A stretch of 64,000 nucleotides of DNA. Origin: Sulfitobacter indolifex. GTDB lineage: Bacteria; Pseudomonadota; Alphaproteobacteria; Rhodobacterales; Rhodobacteraceae. The stretch covers positions 198,501 through 262,500 of the forward strand of contig NZ_CP084952.1 in the NCBI RefSeq assembly GCF_022788655.1, given 5' to 3'. The position numbers were made by a program, and so were the translations under genes. Positions 47,117 through 57,317 of this stretch are shown piece after piece (the first letter of the stretch is position 1; each line of letters opens with the position of its first letter). The notes under the pieces were generated by a model. The model was not told where the DNA came from, did no database searches, and saw only the letters and a list, made by a program, of their open reading frames with translations.

Positions 47117-48223
47117 GTGAACTCACGTTGAAGCGCAATTTCTGTTTGATCAGTTTATCAGGGTGACGTCACCCTTTCCATCAGGTTCAATCGGAAGACT
47201 TCAGCGGGCGTTTGATACCCCAGACACTTGCGCGGCGTATTGTTGAGACGGTCGCAGATCGACCTTAAATATCGATCTGTGAACACCGTGGGATCAGCCT
47301 TTCGCGGAAGGTAGCGGCGTAGACGGTTGTTGGTGTTTTCGACCGTACCCTTCTGCCAAGGCGATTTGGGGTCGCAGAACCAAGCGTCGACACCAAGCCC
47401 AGCTTTCAAATGCCGCCAGGCAGTGAACTCTGTGCCGCGATCAAATGTGATGCTGCGACGGGCTTCAGCGGGCAGGGGAGATAAGCTATCAATCAGGCCT
47501 TCCATTACCGGCTTTGACTGACGATCTGGGTTCTTTAAAACGACAGCGAACCGGCTCACGCGTTCGACCAACGAAGTCACATTCGCTTTCCCAAACTCCT
47601 TGCGGAACATCACCAGATCGCACTCCCAATGCCCGAACTGGCTACGTTCGGCTATCGCTTCGGGACGATGGGCTATGGCAAATTCATCAAGAAATCTGCG
47701 CCCATGATGCCTGCGGGTTCCGCGTGGCCTGCGGCGTCGGCGATGCTCTGGTAAATGGCGATAGAACTTCTCAGAACGGCCATCTTTGGAGTAAGCATAA
47801 CGATAGATCGTCTCATGGCTGACGCGCATGGGATGGCACTCTTGCCGCATGCGTCCCGCGATCTGCTCAGGCGACCAACCCGCATCAAGTCCGTCGCGGA
47901 CTGCCGCCATGATGTCAGGATATCGAATCAACTTACGATGCACCGCGCGGCGTTGTTCGTATCTGTCCTGCGCGTTCACTGCGTGGTAGCCGTTCAGCTG
48001 TGGCAGTTCTTCGTCATGATAGAAGTTCCGCCTGATCTCGCGGTAGATTGTTGAGGGCGCGCGACGCAAATTGTCGGCGATCTCTTTGATTGGTATCTTC
48101 GCATCAAGCCATTTGGCCAGCTTGCGGCGTTCTTCGAGGTTCAGGTGAGGGTAGCAGCGTCCCATTGATCAACTCCATGCAAGGTTCTGTTTTGATACAG
48201 AATTCGCACTTCATTTGTGAATC
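47117..48223 (-). mobile_element. IS30-family insertion sequence
   Basis: An intact transposase with imperfect terminal inverted repeats: around 47122-47145 (TCACG, TTGAAGCGCAATTTCTGT) and the inverse at about 48197-48221 (TTCACAAATGAAG, then ATTCTGT). Outer limits are uncertain by a few bases and I could not identify a clear target duplication. Confidence 0.75.
47158..48165 (-). CDS. IS30-family transposase
   Basis: A 335-aa protein with the IS30 layout. N-terminal helix-turn-helix (LNLEERRKLAKWL, IADNLRRAPSTIYREI), a middle with SPEQIAGRMRQE, and a DDE catalytic core: WECDLV (first Asp), FDRGTEFT (second Asp), and PWQKGTVENTNNRLRRY (Glu). The end PRKCLGYQTPAEVF is typical. Frame is intact, so the element may be active. 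Confidence 0.93.
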   Translation of the reverse strand: MGRCYPHLNLEERRKLAKWLDAKIPIKEIADNLRRAPSTIYREIRRNFYHDEELPQLNGYHAVNAQDRYEQRRAVHRKLIRYPDIMAAVRDGLDAGWSPEQIAGRMRQECHPMRVSHETIYRYAYSKDGRSEKFYRHLPEHRRRRRPRGTRRHHGRRFLDEFAIAHRPEAIAERSQFGHWECDLVMFRKEFGKANVTSLVERVSRFAVVLKNPDRQSKPVMEGLIDSLSPLPAEARRSITFDRGTEFTAWRHLKAGLGVDAWFCDPKSPWQKGTVENTNNRLRRYLPRKADPTVFTDRYLRSICDRLNNTPRKCLGYQTPAEVFRLNLMERVTSP

Positions 48224-48622
48224 CACCCGCTACAAAGAGGTTTAGCCGATAATCAGTCTTATGGTATATTAACTATCGCCACAAAGCCGCACAACAAACC
48301 CCAACGAGCCCACAACACCGCCATATCCGCCATCCCCGCGCGGGGATCAGCGCCCGAAACGCCGCCCCTGCGCAGACCAAAGGCCCGCTTCATTGCGCCT
48401 CGATCTCCGCTCAATAACCCAACCAGGTCAGCGAACGCCGACCCAGGCACCGCCATCAATTCCCGAACCCTGACAAGGCACCTTCAAGACCAACCGTGCG
48501 CGTAAAATCCATAGAAGTCTCGACTATGCTACATCAGGAAGCATATAGGAGCCCACCGCTGTGCTAAGCACGAATGCGGTATTAAATATGATGTTAATTG
48601 TTACGCTGAGAAAGTCTTTCGT
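48224..48622. other. Intergenic stretch, likely scar DNA
   Basis: About 400 bases beyond the IS30 end. A minus-strand frame to 48459 shows no recognisable motif but ends in a hydrophobic segment (WARWGLLCGFVAIV), possibly the end of a lost membrane gene. The last 60 bases must hold the promoter of the PagL-like gene. Confidence 0.4.
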
Positions 48623-49120
48623 ATGGTCCTAAGACCCCTATGTTTTGCATGTTTCACATCTCTCGGGAGCACCCACGCGGTGGCCGCCGACGAATGGGTA
48701 TTCGGCCTTGGCGGCGCAGACCTGCTGGACAATGTCCGCAAAGAAGCCGTGGCCGTATTGCTCGAGTATCACTCCGACCCGTTTCATACGCAAAACTGGA
48801 GCCAGTTTTCTTGGATGGCAACTGCCAAGCTCGATACAACCGACAATCATTTTATCGGCTTTGGGGTGCACGCACTTGCACCATTAAACAACAAAAAAGC
48901 CTTCTTGGAAGCCAGCTTTGCGGTCGGCGGATACCACCAAGGGACGTTCCTTGGCAAAAAAGCTGACCCTGTCCTCTTTCGGTCCAGCCTCGGAGGTGGC
49001 GTCACGCTCAAGAACGGCAACCGCATTTCCTTAACAATAGATCACCTTCTCGATAGCGATCTGAAAAATGAGCGCCCCGGCAAAGAATCTATCATGCTCC
49101 GTTATGCGCGGAGCTTCTAA
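48623..49120 (+). CDS. PagL-like (acyloxyacyl hydrolase family) outer-membrane protein lacking the catalytic Ser
   Basis: A 165-aa outer-membrane beta-barrel protein with an N-terminal signal (cleavage near HAVA-ADE). EYHSDPF, FGVHALAPLN, FLEASFAVGGY and the last-strand SIMLRYARSF fit the lipid A 3-O-deacylase family. The active-site triad is His-x-Ser and Glu in PagL; here His141 and Glu155 (LKNERPGKES) are aligned but the Ser position is Leu143. Activity is therefore doubtful. Family call rests on motif order and size. Confidence 0.72.
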   Translation: MVLRPLCFACFTSLGSTHAVAADEWVFGLGGADLLDNVRKEAVAVLLEYHSDPFHTQNWSQFSWMATAKLDTTDNHFIGFGVHALAPLNNKKAFLEASFAVGGYHQGTFLGKKADPVLFRSSLGGGVTLKNGNRISLTIDHLLDSDLKNERPGKESIMLRYARSF

Positions 49121-49198
49121 AGGACGCGAGAGTGCCCCAACAGGACGGTCGAGATCTATCTGGAACGATGCGATGTCATTCAGGGCAGATTGAGCCGA

Positions 49199-49294
49199 TC
49201 GCCCCAACGTATTCATGCATATCCTGTTGATCCGCTGGTCGAGAGCTTCATCCGGTGTTTTGCGCCCCAGAGTTTGACGTCGTCGCGCCTTCAA
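49199..49294 (-). pseudogene. Fragment of an integrase-core transposase C-terminus
   Basis: A minus-strand stretch reads ARRRQTLGRKTPDEALDQRI, very like the ends of IS30/IS3-type transposases (as in PRKCLGYQTPAEVF of the intact IS30 nearby). No upstream domain is present, so this is a scar. Confidence 0.45.
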
Positions 49295-49341
49295 GGCGCG
49301 GGCAACAGCGGTCAGCGCGCCAACGCCGTGTTGGTCAATAA

Positions 49342-49392
49342 GGTTCGTGAATCATGACGGCAAACAAGCATTTAATGGGTCCTGAACCTAGA
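49342..49392. repeat. Solo end of an IS5-type element (left copy)
   Basis: Starts GGTTCGTGAATCATGACGGC and ends TCCTGAACCTAGA. The same bases, with nine extra in the middle, form the end of the IS5-type remnant at 59567-59626, in the same orientation. Here the body of the element is absent. Confidence 0.75.
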
Positions 49393-49426
49393 ACAACCAA
49401 CAATGACCTCAAGCCGCGCAAATCAA

Positions 49427-50350
49427 TCACCCATCCTCATGCTCAGGCACTTTTGTAAGCATCGTGCCATCGCGCTGGTGCTGGATGATATTGTCCACAG
49501 CAAGTTGCCCCATCGCCAAACGCGTCTCTACGGTCGCGCTGCCGACATGGGGCAGCAATACTGTGTTCGACAGGTTTTTCAATGCCTGTGGAATGGCAGG
49601 CTCAGTCTCAAAAACATCCAAACCGGCCCAACCCAGCTTACCCGTCTCCAGGGCCTCGATAAGGGCCGCTTCATCCACAACTGAACCGCGACTGACGTTC
49701 ACCAAGGTGCCTTGAGGGCCCAAAGCCGCGAGGACATCGGTATTCACGATGCCTTTGGTTCCTGCGCCACCGGGGGTTACACATATCAGGACATCACAAT
49801 CCGCAGCCATTTCCACCACATCACGATAATAGGTGTAGGCAACGTCTTTTTCGTTGCGTGAGTGATAGACGATAGTTGGGCTCCACGGGGCGAGCTTATC
49901 AGCGATCGCCTGGCCGATCCGTCCTAATCCTAGGATACCGATGGTCTGATTGTCAGGAGAACGCGTCAGTGGCGCTGCACCCAAAGTCTCCCAATCTCCC
50001 GAACGTGCCCATGCATCATCGCGCAAGGCCTCTCGGTAACACATCAACATCAGCATGACGGCGGTTGTCGCCACGTCTGAATTCAGGACATTAGGTGTGT
50101 GCGATACCATAACGCCTTGCGCGATCGCAGCTTCGATGTCGATGGAGTCGTATCCCACGCCATAATTGCCGATCGCCTTGAGATTAGGCAACGTCTCCAT
50201 CGTTGCACGTGGAATACCGACGCTACCACTGGTGAGAACGTGCGTGATCTTTTCCGCTGGATAGTCATCAGCCTTATGAATGGTAAATACCTGCGCAAGC
50301 TGTTCGCGGATATCGTCTGTAACGTTCGTGAGCAGGAGAAGATCAGACAT
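49427..50350 (-). CDS. D-2-hydroxyacid dehydrogenase (glyoxylate/hydroxypyruvate reductase type)
   Basis: A 307-aa NAD(P)-dependent enzyme. GILGLGRIGQAIADKL near 140-155 is the Rossmann loop, VNVSRGSVVDEAAL follows near 225, and LLPHVGSATVETR near 277 holds the catalytic His. The family reduces 2-oxo acids such as glyoxylate, hydroxypyruvate or keto-gluconate. It is the last gene of the TRAP/IlvD operon, 23 bases after the SDR. Role: final reduction step or redox balance in acid breakdown (inference). Confidence 0.9.
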   Translation of the reverse strand: MSDLLLLTNVTDDIREQLAQVFTIHKADDYPAEKITHVLTSGSVGIPRATMETLPNLKAIGNYGVGYDSIDIEAAIAQGVMVSHTPNVLNSDVATTAVMLMLMCYREALRDDAWARSGDWETLGAAPLTRSPDNQTIGILGLGRIGQAIADKLAPWSPTIVYHSRNEKDVAYTYYRDVVEMAADCDVLICVTPGGAGTKGIVNTDVLAALGPQGTLVNVSRGSVVDEAALIEALETGKLGWAGLDVFETEPAIPQALKNLSNTVLLPHVGSATVETRLAMGQLAVDNIIQHQRDGTMLTKVPEHEDG

Positions 50351-50373
50351 AATGTTCCTTACGGTTTTGGGAC

Positions 50374-51141
50374 TTAACTATCGCCATTCAAATGCAGCCC
50401 ACTGTCGAGCGACAACACAGAGCCGGTCATCAGCCGCGCACCGGTAGACAGCCAGAACACATCTGCGGCTACATCTTCAGGCTGGCCAACCATCCGCAAA
50501 GGTGCCCGCGCCTCTTGCAACTCGACCCGCGCGTCAAACACCTGCTTGTCCATGCGTTCAACAAATCCGCCAGCAATCAACGCCGGGCAAACGGCATTTA
50601 CCCTGACCTTAGGCGCCAACACCCGTGCCAAGGACATGGTCAACGTGTTGGTTGCCCCTTTTGATGCTGCATAGGCAATCGAGGATCCGGTGCCCCAAAT
50701 CGCACCGTAGGACGAGACGATGACCACGCTACCCCCCTCCCCCGCTTTAAGCGCTTCCGCACAGGCCCGCACGATCTGAAATGGACCCGCTGTATTCACC
50801 GCTGTGGTCTTCATGAAGTCATCCATCGTCAGCGCATCAAGGTCACCATGCGGAACCAATCGTGTCGTCCCAGCCGAGGAGACGAGGGCGTCGATCCGGC
50901 CAAAGGTCTTTGTGGCAAGTGCAGCCAGTTCTCTGCAATCATCGTCTTTGGTAACGTCCGATTGCAACGAGATTGCTTGAACGTTTCCTTCTTTGGCCTC
51001 TTCGGCCAAGGCATCAGCGGCGGCTTTCTCACTGTCGAGAAGGTAGCTGAGGACAACGTTCCAACCTTGCTGCATGAAGTACTGAGAGCAGGCGCGCCCA
51101 ATCCCCGAAGCGCCCCCCGTGATCACAACTGTTTTCGTCAT
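50374..51141 (-). CDS. Short-chain dehydrogenase/reductase
   Basis: A 255-aa classical SDR with TGGASGIGRA near residue 8, SSAGTT near 89, catalytic Ser and YAASK near 155, and a final GSVLSLDSGLHL. AAGGAG precedes the ATG, which overlaps the stop of the upstream dehydrogenase. It probably oxidises a sugar, sugar acid or hydroxyacid in the same pathway. Confidence 0.9.
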   Translation of the reverse strand: MTKTVVITGGASGIGRACSQYFMQQGWNVVLSYLLDSEKAAADALAEEAKEGNVQAISLQSDVTKDDDCRELAALATKTFGRIDALVSSAGTTRLVPHGDLDALTMDDFMKTTAVNTAGPFQIVRACAEALKAGEGGSVVIVSSYGAIWGTGSSIAYAASKGATNTLTMSLARVLAPKVRVNAVCPALIAGGFVERMDKQVFDARVELQEARAPLRMVGQPEDVAADVFWLSTGARLMTGSVLSLDSGLHLNGDS

Positions 51142-52043
51142 TTTGGCTCTCCTTCGTCGGAATGGACAATCGCGTCTTCATAGAGACAGACTAACGCAGA
51201 GAGATCGGCCTCTAGCGACACGGAAAGATGTTCGCCTGCCCGGTCATATACGGCACGCGCTGCGTCGGTCAGCGGTACGTCGGCGCCTATTTCTGCCGCC
51301 AATGCTTGTGCGAGCCCCACATCCTTGCGCATCAACTCGATTGCGCCCAGCCGAGGCGTAAAAGTTCGAGTTGCCATGCGAGGGCCGAAAATACGCAAAG
51401 GAGCAGAATCCGCGAAACCATCTGCGAGCGCCGGAGCAAGAGCAGTAACGTCTACGCCTGCCTTACGCGCGAAGGCTGTCGTTTCAGCGATGGCGATGAC
51501 ATTTGCGGCGACGATCATTTGGTTGCAGATCTTTGTTACCTGCCCGCTACCCGACGCGCCCATATGTGTCACCCTCGCCGAAACTGCGTCCAATAGAGAC
51601 CCAAGTGTGTTGATACCTGCTGCCGTTCCGCCAGCGAAAACGATCAACTCGCCCTTTTGCGCGGCCTCGACACCGCCGCTCACCGGGGCGTCGACCCACG
51701 CGACACCCAACTTGGCTGCGCGCTCGGCAAAGGTCCGCGATGCATCTGCCGCGCCGGTTGAGAAGTCGGCAATCGCACGCGCTTTGATTGTAGGTGCTGA
51801 AAACAGACCATCGGCCCCAAAGGCGATGGTTTCCACAACGTCATGGGAAGAAACGCAAATCCCGATAATATCCGCTTTCTCCATAACCTCAGCGGGCGAC
51901 GCAGCGCCGATTGCGCCTTTCGCGGCTAATGTAGCCAACGGCGTTGGAGATCTATTCCAAGCGACGACATTGTGACCTGCTGCCAAAAGGCACTGGGCCA
52001 TCGGCAGCCCCATGTCACCCAACCCTACAAAGCCGATCTTCAT
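51138..52043 (-). CDS. 3-hydroxyisobutyrate dehydrogenase-like beta-hydroxyacid dehydrogenase
   Basis: A 301-aa enzyme of the HIBADH/tartronate semialdehyde reductase family. [14 protein letters not shown] at residues 4-17 is the NAD motif, [12 protein letters not shown] near 115 is the substrate signature, and [12 protein letters not shown] near 165 carries the catalytic Lys. The start chosen, 52043, overlaps the IlvD stop by ATGA; a longer reading has no ribosome site. Tartronate semialdehyde, or a similar 3-hydroxy acid, is a plausible substrate. Confidence 0.9.
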   Translation of the reverse strand: MKIGFVGLGDMGLPMAQCLLAAGHNVVAWNRSPTPLATLAAKGAIGAASPAEVMEKADIIGICVSSHDVVETIAFGADGLFSAPTIKARAIADFSTGAADASRTFAERAAKLGVAWVDAPVSGGVEAAQKGELIVFAGGTAAGINTLGSLLDAVSARVTHMGASGSGQVTKICNQMIVAANVIAIAETTAFARKAGVDVTALAPALADGFADSAPLRIFGPRMATRTFTPRLGAIELMRKDVGLAQALAAEIGADVPLTDAARAVYDRAGEHLSVSLEADLSALVCLYEDAIVHSDEGEPK

Positions 52044-53752
52044 CCAATCGGATCCTTCTCCCACACGACATTGCCACTATGGGTGACTGCTCCTTTATCG
52101 GCAGGCCCAACCGTGGCTGCGTATTTCTCAAGCAATCCGCCTTTTGCAATTGTTGGACGCTCAACGCGCTCCTTTCGGCGTTGGGCAAGGGTTTCATCAT
52201 CCACCTGCATGGCAAGGGTACAAACCCCCGCGTTCGCGTCGATGTCGATGATGTCTCCGTCTTTTAGCAGCCCCACGGGGCCATCGCTTGCCGCCTCTGG
52301 GCAGACATAGCCGATGCACATCCCGCGCGTCGCTCCCGAGAAGCGACCATCAGTGATCAATGCGACTTTTTCACCGTTGCCCTGCCCATAAATCAACGCG
52401 GTAATGCCCAGCATCTCGCGCATGCCCGGCCCACCGCGCGGCCCTTCGTTGCGGATCACGATCACGTCGCCTTCGGCGTAATCCAGCGTTCGGATCGCTT
52501 TCAAACAGTCTTCTTCGCACTCGAATACCCGCGCCGGGCCGCTGTGGACGAGCTTTTTCAGGCCAGCGACTTTCAGCAATGCACCATCTGGTGCCAGATT
52601 ACCCTTGAGCACAACAACCCCGCCAGTCGGCGCAATGGCTTTTACGGTGGGGCGAACAACTTCGCCATCAGGCTCCGGCGTTTCGCAAAGCTCTTCGGCG
52701 ATGGTCTTGCCTGTGATCGACAGGCAGTCACCATGCAAAAACCCGCCATCCAACAGGGACTTAAAGATCGCAGGCGCGCCACCGGCATAGAATACGTCCC
52801 GCGCCAGAAAGCGACCGCCCGGCTTGAGGTCCGCGATCAGCGGCGTGCGGGCGAATACCTCGGCAACATCATCAAGGTGAAACGCAATGCCCGCCTCATG
52901 CGCGATCGCAGGGATATGCAGCGCGGCGTTGGTTGACCCGCCTGTCGCCGCAACCACGGCGCAGGCGTTCTCGAGCGATTTGCGGGTGACCAGATCACGC
53001 GGCAGAGGCGCGTCGCCCTTCACGGCCTGCATCAACACTTTACCCGCACGGCGGGCCAGTGGCGCACGCGCGGCATAGACCGCAGGGACCATAGATGAGC
53101 CCATCAGTGCAAAGCCCAATATCTCTGAAACCATACCCATCGTATTCGCGGTAAACTGCCCCGCGCATGCGCCTGAGGTGGGCAGACAACTGCGGGTCAT
53201 CTGATCCAGTTCTTCTTCGGTCGCCTCGCCTGCCAGAACTTTGCCAATCGTCTCATAGGTATCGACGATATTGACATCTTTGCCGCCTATTTGACCGGGC
53301 AGTGACGACCCGCCATACAAAAACAACGAAGGCACGTTGCAGCGCGTCATTCCCATCATCAGGCCTGGCATGTTCTTATCACAGCCGCCAATGCCAAAAA
53401 TGCCATCCCACTGGTGACCGCGCACCGTTGCCTCAACACTGTCGGCGATCAGATCGCGCGAGATGAGCGAGAACCGCATTCCGGAATGCGCTACGCTAAG
53501 GCCATCCGACACCGAAACCACCGGACATTCATGCGGCGTGCCCCCCGCTGCGAACACACCGGTCTTCGCGTGCTGTGCCTGATCGCGCAAACTGGTGTTG
53601 CACGGGCTCATATCGCCACCGGTATGGATCACCGCTACATGCGGATTCGAGATATCCTCATCGTCCAAACCAAGCGCATAGAGAAAGCTGCGTGTGGTGC
53701 TGCGGATGATGCCATCACGGATGGTTTCTGAGCGAAAGCGCGGCGTTTTCAT
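52040..53752 (-). CDS. IlvD/Edd-family dehydratase
   Basis: A 570-aa Fe-S dehydratase. Cluster cysteines are in SPCNTSL (about 51), GGCDKNMPG (about 123) and [13 protein letters not shown] (about 195). This pattern fits IlvD-type dihydroxyacid or sugar-acid dehydratases with a [2Fe-2S] cluster. Given the TRAP transporter and dehydrogenases, an aldonic or other sugar acid is the more likely substrate than the branched-chain biosynthetic intermediate. The start is 53752 with AGGACAACG upstream. Confidence 0.88.
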   Translation of the reverse strand: MKTPRFRSETIRDGIIRSTTRSFLYALGLDDEDISNPHVAVIHTGGDMSPCNTSLRDQAQHAKTGVFAAGGTPHECPVVSVSDGLSVAHSGMRFSLISRDLIADSVEATVRGHQWDGIFGIGGCDKNMPGLMMGMTRCNVPSLFLYGGSSLPGQIGGKDVNIVDTYETIGKVLAGEATEEELDQMTRSCLPTSGACAGQFTANTMGMVSEILGFALMGSSMVPAVYAARAPLARRAGKVLMQAVKGDAPLPRDLVTRKSLENACAVVAATGGSTNAALHIPAIAHEAGIAFHLDDVAEVFARTPLIADLKPGGRFLARDVFYAGGAPAIFKSLLDGGFLHGDCLSITGKTIAEELCETPEPDGEVVRPTVKAIAPTGGVVVLKGNLAPDGALLKVAGLKKLVHSGPARVFECEEDCLKAIRTLDYAEGDVIVIRNEGPRGGPGMREMLGITALIYGQGNGEKVALITDGRFSGATRGMCIGYVCPEAASDGPVGLLKDGDIIDIDANAGVCTLAMQVDDETLAQRRKERVERPTIAKGGLLEKYAATVGPADKGAVTHSGNVVWEKDPIG

Positions 53753-53800
53753 GAACGTTGTCCTAGGAAATTAGAGTGTTTGGAAGAGATGGCGGAGCGA

Positions 53801-55426
53801 TCAACTCGTCAAAAGCGCAGGCAGCCATGTGGCCAAATCGCTCCACCAAAGGACCACAGCCAAAATGATGATCTGGATGACGACAAAGGGAATGATGCCG
53901 CGATAGATATCTCCGGTGGTCACCTCTTTGGGGGCGACAGCGCGCAGATAGAACAGTGCAAATCCGAACGGCGGTGTCAGGAACGATGTCTGCAAGTTCA
54001 GCCCCATTACGACGGCAATCCAGACCGGATGAAACAGAACCGACCCATCGGCCCCACTGAAGGAGAAAAGCACTGGTGCCATAATCGGGGTGACGACGAA
54101 AACGATCTCTAGGAAGTCGAGGAAGAACCCCAACAGGAACATGATCAACAGCATGCTGCCCAATGCAATCCACGGCCCTCCGGGGAGGCCTGTGAAGAAC
54201 TCATTAACCGTTTCCTCACCGCCCAGACCGCGGAACGCGAGGTTGAAGACCTGCGCGCCGATATAGATGGCAAAAACCATGACCGACATATGCAACGAGG
54301 CGCGCAGAATAGACGTGAGGACAGATGGCTCATCCGCTGCCTTCGACAGCCAGATCCGCCAAAGGCTTACAGCACTGCCCCAAGTGAAGGCAATCAAGCC
54401 AAGAGAGACAATAGCGATGTTGATCTTATCGCCTGAGGTAATTGTAGATTTTGCGACGCGCAGATCAAAGTTCAACACAAAGTAGACAACGATGATCGCG
54501 CCGAGCACGGCCACCAACTGCGGCAGCGAAGATCGATCCGACAGGCGTTGCCCCGCCAGCAGGATCGCACCAATTGATCCGATTGAGGCAGCCTCGGTCG
54601 GGGTGGCGACACCGAAAAGGATGGAGCCCAACACAGCAACGATCAGCAAAAGCGGCGGGGCAAGCAACAGCAAGACAGGACCAAGCGATACCTTTTCCCC
54701 CTCGGCCACCACACTTGGCGCGCGGTGCGGAGCGAAAAGAGCCATGCAAAGGATATAGAGCACATAAGCACCGACAAGGATCAGCCCGGGCAAAAGGGCA
54801 CCCGCAAAGATATCGCCGACCGAAACCGGATCAGGTGCCCAATCCCCGACATTGCGGCGCGCGGTGATATAGGAGTTCGACAGCACATCGCCGAGAATGA
54901 TCAAAACCAGCGATGGGGGAATGATCTGCCCCAGCGTGCCAGATGCAGCGATAATGCCTGTTGATAGGCGTTTGTCGTAATTGGCTTTCAGCATGGTGGG
55001 CAGTGAAATCAGGCCCATCGTGACGACGGTCGCGCCCACGATACCGGTGGAGGCCGCCAGCAACATCCCGACAATGGCGACAGAGATACCAAGGCCACCG
55101 GGCAAGCGGCCAAAGATTTTGGCCATTGAGCTCAGCAAATCTGCGGCGACGCCGCTACGCTCCAATGTCACGCCCATGAACACAAACAGCGGAACCGCAA
55201 CGAGGACTTCGTTTGTTTCATCCATCAGCCCGAAGATGCGGCCGAACAGGGCCCGAAGGAAGGAAAGGTCGCCCCCTGCAAAAAAGCCAACCTGAAAAAC
55301 AGCGCCCAGCACTGAAAAGAGCAAACCAACACCGGCTAGCGTAAAGGCGACTGGAAAACCACGAAGGAGCAAGACAATCGCCACCGGGAACATCAACAGG
55401 TCAAGATGTGCTATTAATCCGCTCAC
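53801..55426 (-). CDS. TRAP transporter large permease (DctM family)
   Basis: A 541-aa membrane protein with about 12-14 hydrophobic segments. FPVAFTLAGVGLLF (about residue 25), GIVGATVVTMGLISLPTML, and FFLDFLEIVFVVTPIMAP are family-typical. It is longer than classical DctM (about 430 aa) and belongs to the large-subunit group with an insert in the middle. GTG at 55426 is the start (GTGA overlap with the small permease stop). It forms the Na+-driven channel. Confidence 0.92.
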   Translation of the reverse strand: MSGLIAHLDLLMFPVAIVLLLRGFPVAFTLAGVGLLFSVLGAVFQVGFFAGGDLSFLRALFGRIFGLMDETNEVLVAVPLFVFMGVTLERSGVAADLLSSMAKIFGRLPGGLGISVAIVGMLLAASTGIVGATVVTMGLISLPTMLKANYDKRLSTGIIAASGTLGQIIPPSLVLIILGDVLSNSYITARRNVGDWAPDPVSVGDIFAGALLPGLILVGAYVLYILCMALFAPHRAPSVVAEGEKVSLGPVLLLLAPPLLLIVAVLGSILFGVATPTEAASIGSIGAILLAGQRLSDRSSLPQLVAVLGAIIVVYFVLNFDLRVAKSTITSGDKINIAIVSLGLIAFTWGSAVSLWRIWLSKAADEPSVLTSILRASLHMSVMVFAIYIGAQVFNLAFRGLGGEETVNEFFTGLPGGPWIALGSMLLIMFLLGFFLDFLEIVFVVTPIMAPVLFSFSGADGSVLFHPVWIAVVMGLNLQTSFLTPPFGFALFYLRAVAPKEVTTGDIYRGIIPFVVIQIIILAVVLWWSDLATWLPALLTS

Positions 55427-55974
55427 AGTTCATCACTCACTTCATAAATCGGGTCACTTGAGCGCCCTGTCAGACGCAAGAATGCTTTGATCATCGTCGA
55501 GAGGGCTTGCGCGGAAACGAGCACGCAGAAAACGAGCGATAACGCCTTGAGGACATAGCGGAACGGAATGCCATTGGGTTCGAGCGACCCTTCTTTGACC
55601 GCCCAAGCGCCAACAACATTCGGGAGCGCAGACCAGCCAATCACCAAGCAAAGCGGCAACACGAACAACAGGCTGCCGAAAAATTCGGTTATATCCTGCA
55701 CACGTGGGCTGGCTTTGTCATACAGAATATCAACGCGGACGTTCTTGTTCCAAAGCATCGCATATGCGGTGCCCAGCAGAATGGTCATACCATGCAGGTA
55801 GACCACCCCCTCCTGAAACCACACTGCGGGAATGCCAAACAGCGTCGACGTCGAGAAAACGTAGCGGGCGATGACGACGGCAAACTGCAAGATCACCATC
55901 AACAAAATGCCCCAGCAAATCACGCGCCCGGTAAGGTCGTTCACCGCATCAATCGCGGCGGCAATCTGTTTCAT
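55423..55974 (-). CDS. TRAP transporter small permease (DctQ family)
   Basis: A 183-aa protein with four hydrophobic helices (about 17-38, 57-80, 95-118, 140-160). WFQEGVVYLHGMTILLG and RVDILYD in the middle are the DctQ hallmark. AAAGGACA precedes ATG 55974. It is coupled to the large permease and lies 64 bases after the binding-protein gene. Confidence 0.92.
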   Translation of the reverse strand: MKQIAAAIDAVNDLTGRVICWGILLMVILQFAVVIARYVFSTSTLFGIPAVWFQEGVVYLHGMTILLGTAYAMLWNKNVRVDILYDKASPRVQDITEFFGSLLFVLPLCLVIGWSALPNVVGAWAVKEGSLEPNGIPFRYVLKALSLVFCVLVSAQALSTMIKAFLRLTGRSSDPIYEVSDEL

Positions 55975-56037
55975 GAGGTTGTCCTTTTCGCCACGAAGGC
56001 GGGCCACAATTGCGCCCCGCCGATGCGTTTCTGAAGA

Positions 56038-57117
56038 TTAGATGCCCCAGGCGCGGGCACGGTCAGAGTACATCTGGCCTTCCAGCAGCTTGCCGCAGAA
56101 CACAGCCTGCTTGAGGTACTCGACATATGGCGCGTGAATCTTTTCGGACATCTCATCACCATCTGGGTAGGCTTCCATCACCTCGACCGAAGCCTTGCCC
56201 AATGCGTCAACGACGTCAGCGGGGAATACCGAAGGAGTTACCCCTTCTGCTATTAACTGCTGCAGGGCGACGACGTTGTTATAGGCAAAGGCCGAAGTCG
56301 TCTCATCCGCGACAGCAGAAATGACCGATTCAACAATGACCTTCTGCGCAGGTGTAAATTCTTCCCAAACGTCCTGACGAACGATGCATTCCAGACCCGC
56401 GCCCGTTTCGTGGGGGGCCGGCATATAATAATGTGGGGCAACCTTGGCCAATCCAAGAGCCTTGTCGTTCCAAGGCCCAACAAACTCCGCCGCGTCGACG
56501 ACGCCGGATTGCAAAGCAGGAAAGATTTCCCCTGCGGGCAAGTTGACCGAGGAAACCCCGATTTTTTGCATGATCGCACCTCCCAATCCGGCGATGCGCA
56601 TCTTCAAACCTTGCATATCATCAAGCGAAGTGATCGGCTTTTTAAACCACCCACCGGCCTGGGCCATAGAGCTGCCCGCCCAGAATGGCTTGAGGTTAAA
56701 TGGCGCATAAGCCTCATCCCACAGCTCCTGCCCCCCGCCATAGCGGATCCACCCCGCGAGCTCGCCCGCCGAAAGGCCGTAGGGCATGTTGGTATAATAC
56801 ATCGATGACTTGATCTTACCGGCTGCGAAATAGGGCGACGTATGGCCCATCTCTGCGGCACCGGTAGATACTGCGTCATTCACGCCGTAAGGAGGCACCA
56901 GTTCACCACCGCCAAAATACTCAACCGTCAGCGCGCCGTCCGTTGCGGCGGTAACCTGCTTGGCTATGTTTTCAGCAGCATGTCCAAGCCCGGGAAACCC
57001 GCGCGGGAATGTCCCGACCAACTTTAGGATACGTTTGTTTTGCGCCACGGCTGGCGCGGCAAGCGTTAAAGCAGCCGCGCCAAAGGCGGCGCCAGACAAT
57101 ATGGTTCTGCGTTTCAT
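56038..57117 (-). CDS. TRAP transporter substrate-binding protein (TakP-like DctP)
   Basis: A 359-aa periplasmic protein with a twin-arginine-containing signal (MKRRTILSGAAFG, cleavage at AVAQ). NMPYGLSAGELAGWIRYGGG and AGGWFKKPITSLDDMQGLKMRI resemble TakP-type 2-oxo-acid binding proteins; the Arg in KMRI usually contacts the carboxylate. GGGAGGA lies about 11 bases upstream. It is the first gene of the seven-gene operon, so substrate is probably a 2-oxo acid or sugar acid. Confidence 0.9.
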   Translation of the reverse strand: MKRRTILSGAAFGAAALTLAAPAVAQNKRILKLVGTFPRGFPGLGHAAENIAKQVTAATDGALTVEYFGGGELVPPYGVNDAVSTGAAEMGHTSPYFAAGKIKSSMYYTNMPYGLSAGELAGWIRYGGGQELWDEAYAPFNLKPFWAGSSMAQAGGWFKKPITSLDDMQGLKMRIAGLGGAIMQKIGVSSVNLPAGEIFPALQSGVVDAAEFVGPWNDKALGLAKVAPHYYMPAPHETGAGLECIVRQDVWEEFTPAQKVIVESVISAVADETTSAFAYNNVVALQQLIAEGVTPSVFPADVVDALGKASVEVMEAYPDGDEMSEKIHAPYVEYLKQAVFCGKLLEGQMYSDRARAWGI

Positions 57118-57317
57118 TGGTGATCATCCTCCCTGATGTGAACAAGGGAGATACGCTCGCGCACCAACCTCGTTGCACTCACCATAGGTCGAACTGATTT
57201 GGTTCCGCAATACGCAATGTTCACTAATATTCAGTTTCACTTTTCGCAATCATTAGGGCACAGATATAACCTCTAGGCTGCGACCTCCTTGCGGCTTTTG
57301 TTAGATGAGGCCTTCGC
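57118..57317. promoter_or_regulatory. Divergent control region of the TRAP operon and LysR gene
   Basis: A 200-base AT-rich space between dctP and the divergent LysR gene. Promoters of both should be here. I see several T-N11-A-like possibilities (for example around 57220-57245) but none that stands out. Confidence 0.4.
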
